A stretch of DNA of 64,000 nt from Monocercomonoides exilis (lineage: Eukaryota > Preaxostyla > Oxymonadida > Polymastigidae): assembly GCA_001643675.2 (NCBI GenBank), contig LSRY02000015.1:687001-751000 (forward strand), given 5' to 3'. Each line of letters begins with the position of its first letter. Position 1 is the stretch's first letter. Below the pieces are notes generated by a model. The model saw only the letters and a program-made list of their open reading frames with translations, made no database searches and was not told where the DNA came from. Positions 22,457-32,155 of this stretch are shown piece by piece. The position numbers and the translations under genes were made by a program.

Positions 22457-25400
22457 ATGAATGTGCATTTGCAGTTTTTAGCGTGCTTGCTCCTTGCAAA
22501 CATGTTTGAAATCCAAGGTGTTTCTGGAAGTTCCACATGGAAAAGCGAAGGTATTCTCACAAATATTCATTTTTCATATTATCATGCATTTTCAGGCCAA
22601 GGCAATGCAAGTGATGTTCGATTTCCATCAAAGGTTGATGACAACTGTTTATTTGAACAGCAAAATGCATATGGAGTGAAAAAGTGGAAGTCAGGAATAT
22701 CTACAGTGATAAATGCATTTTTGGGATTCTGCAATACTTCGGTTGGACTGAAAAATTTGGCATTTGAATATTCTTCTCCATCATGTGTGCAAATAGCAGA
22801 CAAGTCAACAATAATGATGGAATCGTGTGTTTCCCACCAAACAACAACAACTCCTTTTCTTTTGCAAAGTGGGTCAATCAACATTGTGAATTTGACTTTG
22901 ATCCCTCAAATCAGTCTTTGTTCCAGAAGCCTCACATTTTCGTCGGATGACTCAAATTGTGTCGTTTTGAGAAATTCCATCATGACAGATCTGGCTGTTT
23001 CCTCTTCAGATTATTTTCTTTTGTCTGGAAAGAGCAAAAGTGAGCAGATCACTAATTGTGCCTTCAGGAACATGTCTATGGAATTTGACAAGAAAAGTGA
23101 TAAAAACATTGATCACTCATGCTTGTTGAGTTTGATGGAGAATAGTCTCATTTATTCGTGTGTGAATATGTTTGAAGGAGGGATCTCAGGTGGATCGTTT
23201 TTGTCAGAGGAATTCATCTGCAAAAATGTCACAACACATTTTGGGAAAAGAGAAATGAATGCTCTTGAGAAAAATGGACAAATGAATACAACTGAGAGTC
23301 AATCATTTTCATTGTGCGAATGGACTGATTGCATAGCACCACAGGGAGGGGCTCTTTATGTGCATGACAATTCAAATGCCATTCTGAAAGTTGAAAATTC
23401 GTCATTTTCAAGATGCAATGCTTCATCCACAAGAGGGGGTGCAATATATGCACTGAAAATCGCTGAATGCATTGTGCTTCATTCAACATTTATTCAATGT
23501 TCATGTGCTGCAACTACAGACCGTGGAGGCGGAGGAATAATGGTGGAGAATATTAACATTCAGTCAAAAGTCGATGATTGCTCTTTTCAAAACTGTTCTT
23601 CTGGAAACGATGGAGGGGCAATAAATGTACGACCAACAATGACGAAAAAGCAAAAGCCATGCATTATTAATTCAATTTTTTCAAACTGCAAAGTTAATCA
23701 TACAACCTCATCCACTGGAGGTGCTGTTGAACATTGGGACTGCACGGATCAAGTTGTAATTTCGAATTGTTTGTTTCGTAATTGTTATTCCAAGTGTGGA
23801 GGAGGAGCTGTGTGTCAATTGATAAATGAGAATAATAATGGAACATTGTTTTTCTACTGTTTTTTCCACAATAATTCTTGTGAACAAGGGGGACACGATA
23901 TTGCTCTTCATGATTCAGAAGCAAACAACATAGATTCAAGTTGTTATTCTACCAGGCAAACATCAAACAGAGTCAGCACAAAATACAATTCAGTTGTTGA
24001 TAAAAGCGATTGGCTTCGAAACGATTTTGGAAAAGTGAGGTTTGTCTCATCAACACAAACACAACCAAATTCCAAAGATACATATGCCTGTGGAATGGAT
24101 AAAAGCTATCCTTGCAGCACCATCGGCCATTGTTTAACACAATTGATTCCAGACTTTGTCTCCAATGTTGAAGTATTTTCAGAGACGATAAGAGAGACGA
24201 AGGGTGTGGACTGTGGAACAAATGCTTTCACAATATACGGTCAAAGTGATTCAACAACAACTGTGCAGACAGAATTGGAAGCAGCTGGGTTGGCTCTTTT
24301 TTCAGTCTCGACAGGAGCATTGACAGTCAATGATCTTGCCCTTGTGCATGACTCAGCATATGAAAATAATCGAGCCTCAAGGCTATTTGAGATCACTGGA
24401 ACTGGAAAGATGCAAGTAAGCAGACTGAACATATCTGTTGGAAGCGGACACTCAACAGAAACAACATTCACCACAGAGCTGATAAATGTTCAGGGAGGAA
24501 TGTTTCAAATGGAAAATGTGAACTGGGTCAAGACTATCTCAACAACTTCGCTGATTTCGCTTTCTTTGATAAATGAGATTTCATTGACATTTTCAGGGAG
24601 CACCTTTTCTGGGATAGAAAGAACAAGGAATGGAGCAGCTGTGATATCGTTTTCCAACTACAATGCAAACATCGACCTGGATTCCTGCACCTTTGAAGGT
24701 TGTGGAAGCACAAGTTCAGAAAATGGAGGATCGATGATGCTGTGTGTGGGAGAAGAAAATGAAGTGAAAGTGGAAGGTGGATCTTTTGATGAGTGCTATT
24801 GCTCAGCAACAGATGGCCTTGGAGGAGGAATCCACCTTCGATTATTGAATGAAAATCCCAATTTCTTGATCTCTTCTTCCTTTGGCACAAACACAGCCAA
24901 ATGGGGAAGTGACATTTTTGTTGACTCAATCGATCTGGAAACAACAGCAAAAAGTGGAAAGATAGCCCCGTTGACAGCTTCAATTGAAACGATAAACAAA
25001 ATTCGGGGATTCCACAATGGTGATGAAACGATTCCGATTCCTTTGTGTGCCTATCTGATTCCTATGCCAGATGAGATCTTTGTGAGTAATGTTGATGCAT
25101 TCAATCACTCTCGTTGTGGGTTTGCTGAGTTTCCCTGTCTAACACTGAAGCATTGCTTGACAAGACAAGAAGAGGAAAAGAAGATTATTGTTGAAGGGAT
25201 GATATTGATGAGTGACGAATTGGCGTTTGAAGAAAAGAAACACAGAATCCGAGGAAACGATGAAATCAGTGGCTGGACAATCTCTGATGCAAGCTCACCA
25301 TTAAACTCAGCGATGATAACAGCAAATGTTGAAACAATCTTTTCAAAGTTGATATTCTCTCTTCCTTCTTCGTTTTCTCTTCACTCCACTTTCATATCAT

Positions 25401-28400
25401 CTTCTTCACAACTGACTATGTCTCAATGTTTTCTTTCCCTTCAAAATCCATTATTAGAATTGACATTTCTGTTTTTATCTGTTGAATCTGGGACATTGGC
25501 TATTGACTCGTTATCAGCTTCATCAATCACTTTGAATGGAAATTCATTGATCTCTTTGTCTGGAAGCGGAACAAAGGCCGAGCTAATGAACACCAAATGG
25601 TTGAACATGACGAAAAGCAATTTCACAGAAATAGAAAGAAAAGCAGGAAGTGGAGGATGTGTGAGCATCGATAACAGCGATGATGAAGATTCAAATTCAG
25701 AAATAAATATTGAAGAATGTGTTTTTGATGGATGCTCTGTGCTGGCTGATGGAGGCAGAGGAGGTGCAATCAATGCGCAGTTGAAAGGGAATATTCAAAT
25801 GAATATTGTTTCATGCACATTTACAGGATGCACAGCACCAGCTGAAGAAGAAGGGAAAACTGGGTTTGGAGGAGGAACGGCACTGAAGTTAATTGATGAT
25901 TATTCTTCGTTTGTGATTTCATCTCCTGTTTTTGATAAAGAAAAGCCAAATGTTGCGAAATATGGAAATGACCTGTTTGTTGAGTCATCCAACTTGACAA
26001 AGAGCATCACAAACACCTCTCTTCCATTTGTGTCTGGGCATCTGCCAGATATCTCGTTGGATTCTATGAGAGGGTTTGATGGGAATGATACGGAGAATGC
26101 CATTCCACTGATCTATTTCTGGTTCGTTCTTGGCTCGGAAATATTTATCAGAGATGACGGAAAAGATGTATGCATTTGTGGTCTTTCAGATTATCCTTGT
26201 TTATCAATTGATTATTCATTGGATCGATTGCCTGAGGGAAATGAAAAGAATATTAACATCATTGAAAAAGGGTATCTTCAGAGGAGTGTTGATGTGAGTG
26301 GAATATCAGTGAAATCGGATAATGAAGAAGTGTGCTCTTTGGAATGTCTCTCATCGCTTGAAGGAGCAGAAGGAACTGCAATGAAGATTCAGGGTGTTAC
26401 GAATTTTGAACTGATTATGTTTGTGATGCCATCATCCTTCAGAAATGGAGTCGGTTATTTGATGGATGTTGGATCAAGTGAAGGATCGTTGACTCTGAAA
26501 GACTGCTCGTTCACAAAAAATGAAGAAAGTGGAGAAGAAATAGAAAAGATGAATTATGGACTGATCAAAGCAGATGAAGGCTCAGTTGTATTGGAATTTG
26601 TGTCAATGCAATCACTTTGTTTTTCAAAGGATGTTATTTCTGTGTTATCTTCAACGATTCTGAACATTAAGAACTTGACAACGAAGAATGTTGAGCTTGA
26701 AGGAGCAAGCGGATTGAGGATATCAAAGAGCTCAAGGAGAGAAAATAATGAAGAAGAACAAGATGTTATCATCGAGTGGAGTTCATTCGAAGAAGTCACC
26801 CAAAATACAACAGATGATATTCCCATCATCAGAAATGACAATGATGATGAGCCATTGAAAATGGTAATTCGAAACACAACAATGAAGAGATGTGGTGGAA
26901 TGAGGTGTGGAAAGGGGGGAGGGATGCTTTGTGTGTTGAATGAGGGAGGAAGCTTCGACTGCTCGTTTTGCACGATTTCTGAGTGTTTCTGCTCGAGCAC
27001 AGGAAGAGGCGGGTGGCTGTTTCTGGAATGCACCTCGGTGGTTGAGCAGCCTCTGAACTTTATTCTGTCGAATATCACATTCAGAGACAACTCTGCGTTC
27101 AGAGGGAGAGATGTGTATGTTCGATGCCACTCAATCGAAACACAAATTGTTGATGAGCAATTCCTTTTGGATTTCAGAACACCATTTGTGAAGGATCTTG
27201 CAATATGGGGATGCACAACAGACTCATTTGTGGGGGAAGAGGATCTTCTGCTGAGGGTTGTGAAATACCAGAGCGAGACGATATTTGTTTCTTCAGCAAC
27301 AGGCAACCACGGAGACAGCAAGCAATGTGGAGAGTTCAAAATGCCTTGCCACTCATTGGATGTTGGAGTTCAACACATCATTCCTTCATCATATTCGCAG
27401 CTGTTGATCTCAGAGGAGACGATCATCAATGGGGAATGTGATATGCATGATGTGATCATCCGCTCACTTCAATCTCCCTCAACTGCTTTGGTGCATCTGA
27501 ACTCAACAATTTCTGGCAATGAGGGCAGTCTTCTCAAAACTTCTGAGAAAGTTCGGATTGAGAGTGTGAAATTCAACTTTGACCAATCGTTTTCATATTC
27601 AGGCAGTTCTCTCATTCATGGATCAAGTGGGCAACTTTCTCTTTCATTTGTTGACTTCTCATCTGCTGGAGGGTCAAACAACAACCAACTTGTTGTTGTT
27701 CTCAACTCGACATTGCTGAGCATTGCAAAAGGGATTCTTCATGTTGACAACTGCTCAGTGTCACTCCTTTCGTTCATGAAGCCTTCGTTTCTGTTAAATG
27801 GAGATGAGGTCTCATTCACAAATATGAAACTGGGACAGATTGAATCAACAAGAAATGTTGTTGAGATTGGGCAATGCAGAAATGTTGTGCTGAATGGAAT
27901 TGATGCAAATGGAGTGAAGTTGTCTGAGGGTTGCATCCTTTCGATTGGCAGTTTAGCTTCGGGAAGTGTTTCAGTTGGAAGCTCCTCGTTCAAGAACTGC
28001 TCGAGGAATTCAGAAGGGGCTTCTGTTCTTTCCGCTTCTTCAACTTCTGCTCAAATTGTTCTTTCTAACTGTTCCTGCTCAAACTGCAATTCTCTGTCAA
28101 GCAAAGGAAGCATGATGGAGATGAACAATGCGAAGGATGTTTTGATGGATTCGTGTCCATTTGTCGGAGTTCTTGTAAAAGAATGCGAAAGCGAGATAAA
28201 TGATGCATTTGATGAGATATGCGAATGGAATGGATCACTTGTTCACCTAGAAAACTCCAATACACATACAAAAGAAATAAGGATGGAAAATTCATCGAAA
28301 GGAGGAATATCGATAAAAGGAGGAAAGGTTGTTATTGAGATGGGAATGATGGCAAACAACAATCCATTCATTGAAAAATATCCATCTCTTCGAAGAAACA

Positions 28401-30220
28401 TCATCTGCTCTGATTCTGCTTCACTGTCTATTTCCAGTTTGAAAGGAGGAGATGGAGTTTTCCCAGACATATCGATGTGGATATTGAATGATGGATGTCT
28501 AATTGAAGGGATTGTTTCTGAAAGAGCATCACCATTCCACATTCCAGTGTTGGAGAGTGTTGAAACAAGGGAAGAAGGAGAAGAAGCTGAGGTTGTGTTC
28601 AAAGGGAAGCTTCTTCTCCCGTGCAACTTGTCATTCATGATTGTGAAACAGATTGGGGACGAAAAGCAGATAGAGAAATATGAGTTTGATGAGAGTGGAT
28701 TTGTGTCGGAAACAGAAGTCGAAGGGAGATTGGAAAAGGAGAGGATAAGCGAGGCAGGAGAAGAGGCAGAGGTGAGAGTGAGCATTCTGTTTGGGGACGG
28801 AAATAATCCATCGTCCACTGATTCTTTCATTGTGAAGAACAGAAGTGAGCCCAAGGCTAATGGAGATGAAAGGATTGCCGAGGGAGGGAAAGAAAGGAAA
28901 TCATATTGGTTGTTGATTGTTATTGTGCTTGTTATTTTATTGTTGATTGTTCTTATTGTTTCTGTTATTCTTGCAATCACATGGAGAAAGGCAAAGAACG
29001 AGAATAAAGATCTGAGAGAGATTGTGAACGATAACATCAGAAAGGATCCGAAGGCGTTTGAGATGGTGACGATGGAGATGTCACCAGAGGCACAGTGGAG
29101 GAGAGCAGAGAAGGAGGCAGAGAAGAAGAATGAAGAAAGAATGAAGAAGAGAGTATACGAGAAAAGTTTGGGACACTCAGAGTCATCAGAGCATCTTCTT
29201 TCTGAGAGTGGCTCAACAGAATATATATTGGGAAAAGATTCAGACAAGATCCCTCAATGGATGTTGGAAAAAGTTGAAGAAGAGGAAATTAGAAAACAGA
29301 CTCCTTCTCCATCAATTTCTTCAACATGTTCAACTGATTCAGATTCCACATTTGTTCGAGGGGAAGATTTGTGCCCGACCACATCATCGATGTCGAATCT
29401 GGTGGATGCAATGGCCTGTTCATCTCCACATGAGAAACTGATTGTGGATTTGAGGGATTCGCTGTTCATGCTTTTGCATGGAAAGAACAAGACAAAGGAG
29501 ATGGCGATTGGCACTCTGCAGGAAAGAGAACAAACAGCTGCCCAGATCCTGTTCTGGGTGGCGAACGGGGCACTCCATTCATTTGATGAAATTGAAAACC
29601 CTCTTCAATCTCTTTCCAATCTGAGCCCTCACATTGTATTGTTCTCAGAACACATGGTGATCTGCATTGTGATGCATTCAGACTTATTGCCAGATGATGA
29701 TTCAGATTCATCCTCCATCTCATCATCAACTGTTGTGACATCTACAAGTGGCAATGATGATGAGGATTCTCTGCCCTCGTCTGCCTTTGAGGATGAAGAT
29801 AGTTTCAAAAAAGAGTGTCTGAGGTGGAAGGCTCCAGAGCTGCAGATAAACAAGAAGATGGGAGCAACAAAGGAGTCGGTTTCATTCTCGATAGGGATGA
29901 TGCTGTGGGAGTGCCTGACCCTTCAAATCCCGTTTGGGGAGTATGAGGCAGAGGTGGCAGGGCAGAAGATAGTGAATGGGGAAAGACCGATCTTGGGCAC
30001 TGTTAGACAAACGCGATTGTTTGAGATACTCAGGGATTGTCTATCAAATCATGTGAGCAGCAGACCTTCATTGCAAGGCATAAAGCGAGTATTCATCCAG
30101 CTATTTCCTGAATCAGGGCAAATGATTACGATGTCAGATGCTGTGGATTATGAAACAGAATCAGAGGAGCATGGAGGCGGGAATAGCGGAGATGGAGAAA
30201 CAAGTATTGTGAGTTATTAA
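22457..30220 (+). CDS. Surface gene 2: beta-helix (POMP-like) ectodomain, membrane span and pseudokinase tail
   Basis: The open frame of about 2,587 codons starts at ATG 22457 (the frame is open slightly further up but without an ATG). Residues 1-30 form a signal peptide (HLQFLACLLLANMFEIQG). Residues 30 to about 2140 are Ser/Thr/Asn-rich repeats with GG[AG][IV] turns and Cys. A membrane span (LLIVIVLVILLLIVLIV) lies at about 2150-2175, followed by a basic stop-transfer stretch and a charged linker. The final 260 residues (DNA about 29430-30110) resemble a protein-kinase domain: RWKAPEL at the APE position, FSIGMMLWECLTLQIPFGEY and a C-lobe CLSNHVSSRPSL. No HRD or DFG motif and no Gly loop are visible, so it is probably a pseudokinase. 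It likely links surface contact to signalling; that is inference. The 3' two-thirds lie in the palindrome shared with gene 3. Confidence 0.9.
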   Translation: MNVHLQFLACLLLANMFEIQGVSGSSTWKSEGILTNIHFSYYHAFSGQGNASDVRFPSKVDDNCLFEQQNAYGVKKWKSGISTVINAFLGFCNTSVGLKNLAFEYSSPSCVQIADKSTIMMESCVSHQTTTTPFLLQSGSINIVNLTLIPQISLCSRSLTFSSDDSNCVVLRNSIMTDLAVSSSDYFLLSGKSKSEQITNCAFRNMSMEFDKKSDKNIDHSCLLSLMENSLIYSCVNMFEGGISGGSFLSEEFICKNVTTHFGKREMNALEKNGQMNTTESQSFSLCEWTDCIAPQGGALYVHDNSNAILKVENSSFSRCNASSTRGGAIYALKIAECIVLHSTFIQCSCAATTDRGGGGIMVENINIQSKVDDCSFQNCSSGNDGGAINVRPTMTKKQKPCIINSIFSNCKVNHTTSSTGGAVEHWDCTDQVVISNCLFRNCYSKCGGGAVCQLINENNNGTLFFYCFFHNNSCEQGGHDIALHDSEANNIDSSCYSTRQTSNRVSTKYNSVVDKSDWLRNDFGKVRFVSSTQTQPNSKDTYACGMDKSYPCSTIGHCLTQLIPDFVSNVEVFSETIRETKGVDCGTNAFTIYGQSDSTTTVQTELEAAGLALFSVSTGALTVNDLALVHDSAYENNRASRLFEITGTGKMQVSRLNISVGSGHSTETTFTTELINVQGGMFQMENVNWVKTISTTSLISLSLINEISLTFSGSTFSGIERTRNGAAVISFSNYNANIDLDSCTFEGCGSTSSENGGSMMLCVGEENEVKVEGGSFDECYCSATDGLGGGIHLRLLNENPNFLISSSFGTNTAKWGSDIFVDSIDLETTAKSGKIAPLTASIETINKIRGFHNGDETIPIPLCAYLIPMPDEIFVSNVDAFNHSRCGFAEFPCLTLKHCLTRQEEEKKIIVEGMILMSDELAFEEKKHRIRGNDEISGWTISDASSPLNSAMITANVETIFSKLIFSLPSSFSLHSTFISSSSQLTMSQCFLSLQNPLLELTFLFLSVESGTLAIDSLSASSITLNGNSLISLSGSGTKAELMNTKWLNMTKSNFTEIERKAGSGGCVSIDNSDDEDSNSEINIEECVFDGCSVLADGGRGGAINAQLKGNIQMNIVSCTFTGCTAPAEEEGKTGFGGGTALKLIDDYSSFVISSPVFDKEKPNVAKYGNDLFVESSNLTKSITNTSLPFVSGHLPDISLDSMRGFDGNDTENAIPLIYFWFVLGSEIFIRDDGKDVCICGLSDYPCLSIDYSLDRLPEGNEKNINIIEKGYLQRSVDVSGISVKSDNEEVCSLECLSSLEGAEGTAMKIQGVTNFELIMFVMPSSFRNGVGYLMDVGSSEGSLTLKDCSFTKNEESGEEIEKMNYGLIKADEGSVVLEFVSMQSLCFSKDVISVLSSTILNIKNLTTKNVELEGASGLRISKSSRRENNEEEQDVIIEWSSFEEVTQNTTDDIPIIRNDNDDEPLKMVIRNTTMKRCGGMRCGKGGGMLCVLNEGGSFDCSFCTISECFCSSTGRGGWLFLECTSVVEQPLNFILSNITFRDNSAFRGRDVYVRCHSIETQIVDEQFLLDFRTPFVKDLAIWGCTTDSFVGEEDLLLRVVKYQSETIFVSSATGNHGDSKQCGEFKMPCHSLDVGVQHIIPSSYSQLLISEETIINGECDMHDVIIRSLQSPSTALVHLNSTISGNEGSLLKTSEKVRIESVKFNFDQSFSYSGSSLIHGSSGQLSLSFVDFSSAGGSNNNQLVVVLNSTLLSIAKGILHVDNCSVSLLSFMKPSFLLNGDEVSFTNMKLGQIESTRNVVEIGQCRNVVLNGIDANGVKLSEGCILSIGSLASGSVSVGSSSFKNCSRNSEGASVLSASSTSAQIVLSNCSCSNCNSLSSKGSMMEMNNAKDVLMDSCPFVGVLVKECESEINDAFDEICEWNGSLVHLENSNTHTKEIRMENSSKGGISIKGGKVVIEMGMMANNNPFIEKYPSLRRNIICSDSASLSISSLKGGDGVFPDISMWILNDGCLIEGIVSERASPFHIPVLESVETREEGEEAEVVFKGKLLLPCNLSFMIVKQIGDEKQIEKYEFDESGFVSETEVEGRLEKERISEAGEEAEVRVSILFGDGNNPSSTDSFIVKNRSEPKANGDERIAEGGKERKSYWLLIVIVLVILLLIVLIVSVILAITWRKAKNENKDLREIVNDNIRKDPKAFEMVTMEMSPEAQWRRAEKEAEKKNEERMKKRVYEKSLGHSESSEHLLSESGSTEYILGKDSDKIPQWMLEKVEEEEIRKQTPSPSISSTCSTDSDSTFVRGEDLCPTTSSMSNLVDAMACSSPHEKLIVDLRDSLFMLLHGKNKTKEMAIGTLQEREQTAAQILFWVANGALHSFDEIENPLQSLSNLSPHIVLFSEHMVICIVMHSDLLPDDDSDSSSISSSTVVTSTSGNDDEDSLPSSAFEDEDSFKKECLRWKAPELQINKKMGATKESVSFSIGMMLWECLTLQIPFGEYEAEVAGQKIVNGERPILGTVRQTRLFEILRDCLSNHVSSRPSLQGIKRVFIQLFPESGQMITMSDAVDYETESEEHGGGNSGDGETSIVSY
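22551..22595 (+). other. Possible 45-bp in-frame intron in surface gene 2
   Basis: The segment begins GTATTC, is T-rich and ends TTTTCAG. It is exactly 15 codons without a stop, so the frame stays open whether or not it is removed. Size and borders match the defined introns of this window (46-77 bp, TTTCAG or TGCTAG ends). It falls just after the signal peptide. It may simply be coding. Confidence 0.4.
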
Positions 30221-31525
30221 AAGGAATGAAAAAGGCAATGAAGAATGTAGAATGAAGAATGAAGATATGTGATGTGTGATGTGAAAGTTCGATGAAATGG
30301 AGAATCTGTGAAACCATTTTTAAAAAAATGTGTTTTCAGTCTCTCTTTGTTCTTTTGTTCTTCCCTTTTGACACATTATTCTGAAGCCTCAAGCAAAAAG
30401 TTGGAAATGAAAATGAAAGATAAGAAACGGTGCATGCAATTATGAGGAATGATTGATGGATAGATCGGATTTAGAAGCGATTTTCTGATGAAAGATTTTG
30501 AGAATGTGTCATTTTGAATGTTACATCTCTGTTTGATCGAGCAAGCATATGCTTTGAAGAGAAAAAGATTGCGATTTAACGATCAACCTGAATCTTTTTA
30601 GTATTCAAAGCAATTGCAACATAAAAAAAGAAAAAGAACAATTTTTTTCTTTCAGTGTTTCTTTCGTTATTTCTTTGAGCAGTTGGCGTTTTTTTTTATT
30701 ATACAAGGGGAAAACTGTTAAGCATTATCAGGAGAAGAGTTTTTATGTGATGGAAACTGATTATTTTCACTGAGAGCAAACAGTTCCACAACGCCTCTAC
30801 AACGGGAGATAATCATAGAATATTGGATTTCCAGTTTTCAAAATATGTTAAAACGGCAGCACTCAAAGTTGGAGCACAGCCAAGGTGGATGGTCATTTAT
30901 CCAATTATCTGGACAATTGGCAGCACAGGGCCACATAATTCTATCTGCATTAACACAAGTTTTGGCACATCTATTAACTCTTCCGGATGAAAGGACAGTA
31001 TTCCATTCTTCTCAAGGAATGAGAGGAATACAAAATTTGGAGACAAAGATTTGTTAGTAAAGTTGTAATTGTCAATGACTTCATTGAGCTTTTCGCGATT
31101 TTTTGTGATACAGGTGATTGTGATTGGGGTGGACTTTTTAATGGGACACTTTCCTTTATTGGCACTTTTTATTAGTTTTGATGTGCCAATCAAGTGAGAA
31201 TGCCAAATAAGTTTCAACTCCCCAACTGACCTTTAAAATCAAAATTTGCACTATTATTTGCAAGGTTGTTTTTGTTTTTGTTTATTATCCATTTCGAAAT
31301 TGAGGTGTTTTTTTTTGTTAATTTCAAAGTCATTCTAAACATCCAACAAAGATTTTCTCAAAAATCTGAAATAGAGATTTGAAGAAATATTGACTTTTGT
31401 CTATTTATCTTTGAAAAATAACAAAAGATTTTAAAACGTTTTTCTTTTTTTAAATGGAATTTTTTTCATTTCACAATTTTTCTACAAACAGAAATCTCAT
31501 TTTGTTTTTTAATGATGATGGAAAA
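24895..31525 (+). repeat. Left arm of 13.5-kb palindrome
   Basis: This 6.63-kb arm is mirrored at 31757-38385. Mirror positions add up to 63282 over most of the arm, dropping to 63281 and 63280 after two single-base indels. It holds the 3' two-thirds of surface gene 2, its downstream flank and one half of a fold-back element. Identity is near complete except for a divergent patch at about 25933-26118. Homology ends abruptly inside the coding sequence at 24895. Confidence 0.9.
30221..31126. other. Intergenic DNA downstream of surface gene 2 (palindromic)
   Basis: Non-coding AT-rich sequence between the stop of gene 2 and the fold-back element. It is mirrored at 32156-33061. Short frames here occur identically on the other arm and show no coding features. 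I see no RNA gene. Confidence 0.6.
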
Positions 31526-32155
31526 AATTGAAAAAAATTAAAAGCTTATTTGATGAATGTAAAATTGGGTGACAATGTGTGAGAAATATTGTCCATCACA
31601 AAATTTTGATTGTCCTTTGCTTGCATTTTGTTCCTTTCTTGAATTGATCCATGGTCAATTGATAATGAATTTCACAACGAAACATTTGTATTTATTCAAA
31701 TATAGATTTATTCAAATCTCCAAATTTCTGTTAAGTTCGATGATAATTATTAATGATTTTCCATCATCATTAAAAAACAAAATGAGATTTCTGTTTGTAG
31801 AAAAATTGTGAAATGAAAAAAATTCCATTTAAAAAAAGAAAAACGTTTTAAAATCTTTTGTTATTTTTCAAAGATAAATAGACAAAAGTCAATATTTCTT
31901 CAAATCTCTATTTCAGATTTTTGAGAAAATCTTTGTTGGATGTTTAGAATGACTTTGAAATTAACAAAAAAAAACACCTCAATTTCGAAATGGATAATAA
32001 ACAAAAACAAAAACAACCTTGCAAATAATAGTGCAAATTTTGATTTTAAAGGTCAGTTGGGGAGTTGAAACTTATTTGGCATTCTCACTTGATTGGCACA
32101 TCAAAACTAATAAAAAGTGCCAATAAAGGAAAGTGTCCCATTAAAAAGTCCACCC
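31127..32155. mobile_element. Fold-back element at the palindrome centre
   Basis: It begins GGGTGGACTTTTTAATGGGA and ends with the complement; the arms (31127-31525 and 31757-32155) are perfect inverted copies around a 231-bp unique loop (31526-31756). The ends closely resemble those of the separate fold-back element at 45828-46838 (GGGTCAACTTTTTAATGGGA, then a TTATTGGCACTTTTT motif). Because the flanks are themselves mirrored, no target duplication can be seen. No transposase is present. A 106-codon frame in each arm is probably not a gene. Confidence 0.7.

Noticed and set aside
28243-29247. A 334-codon minus-strand frame (and its mirror at 34035-35039 plus).
   Set aside because: It is exactly antisense to the membrane span and linker of surface genes 2 and 3; its Ser/Phe-rich composition is that of a shadow frame.
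22439-30220. Alternative genetic code with TAA/TAG as Gln.
   Set aside because: Two ORFs of more than 2,500 codons contain no in-frame TAA or TAG and use CAA/CAG for Gln, so the standard code applies.
30897-31217. A 106-codon frame present once in each palindrome arm.
   Set aside because: It crosses the border of the fold-back element and has no homologue in the second member of that family, so it is probably not a gene.
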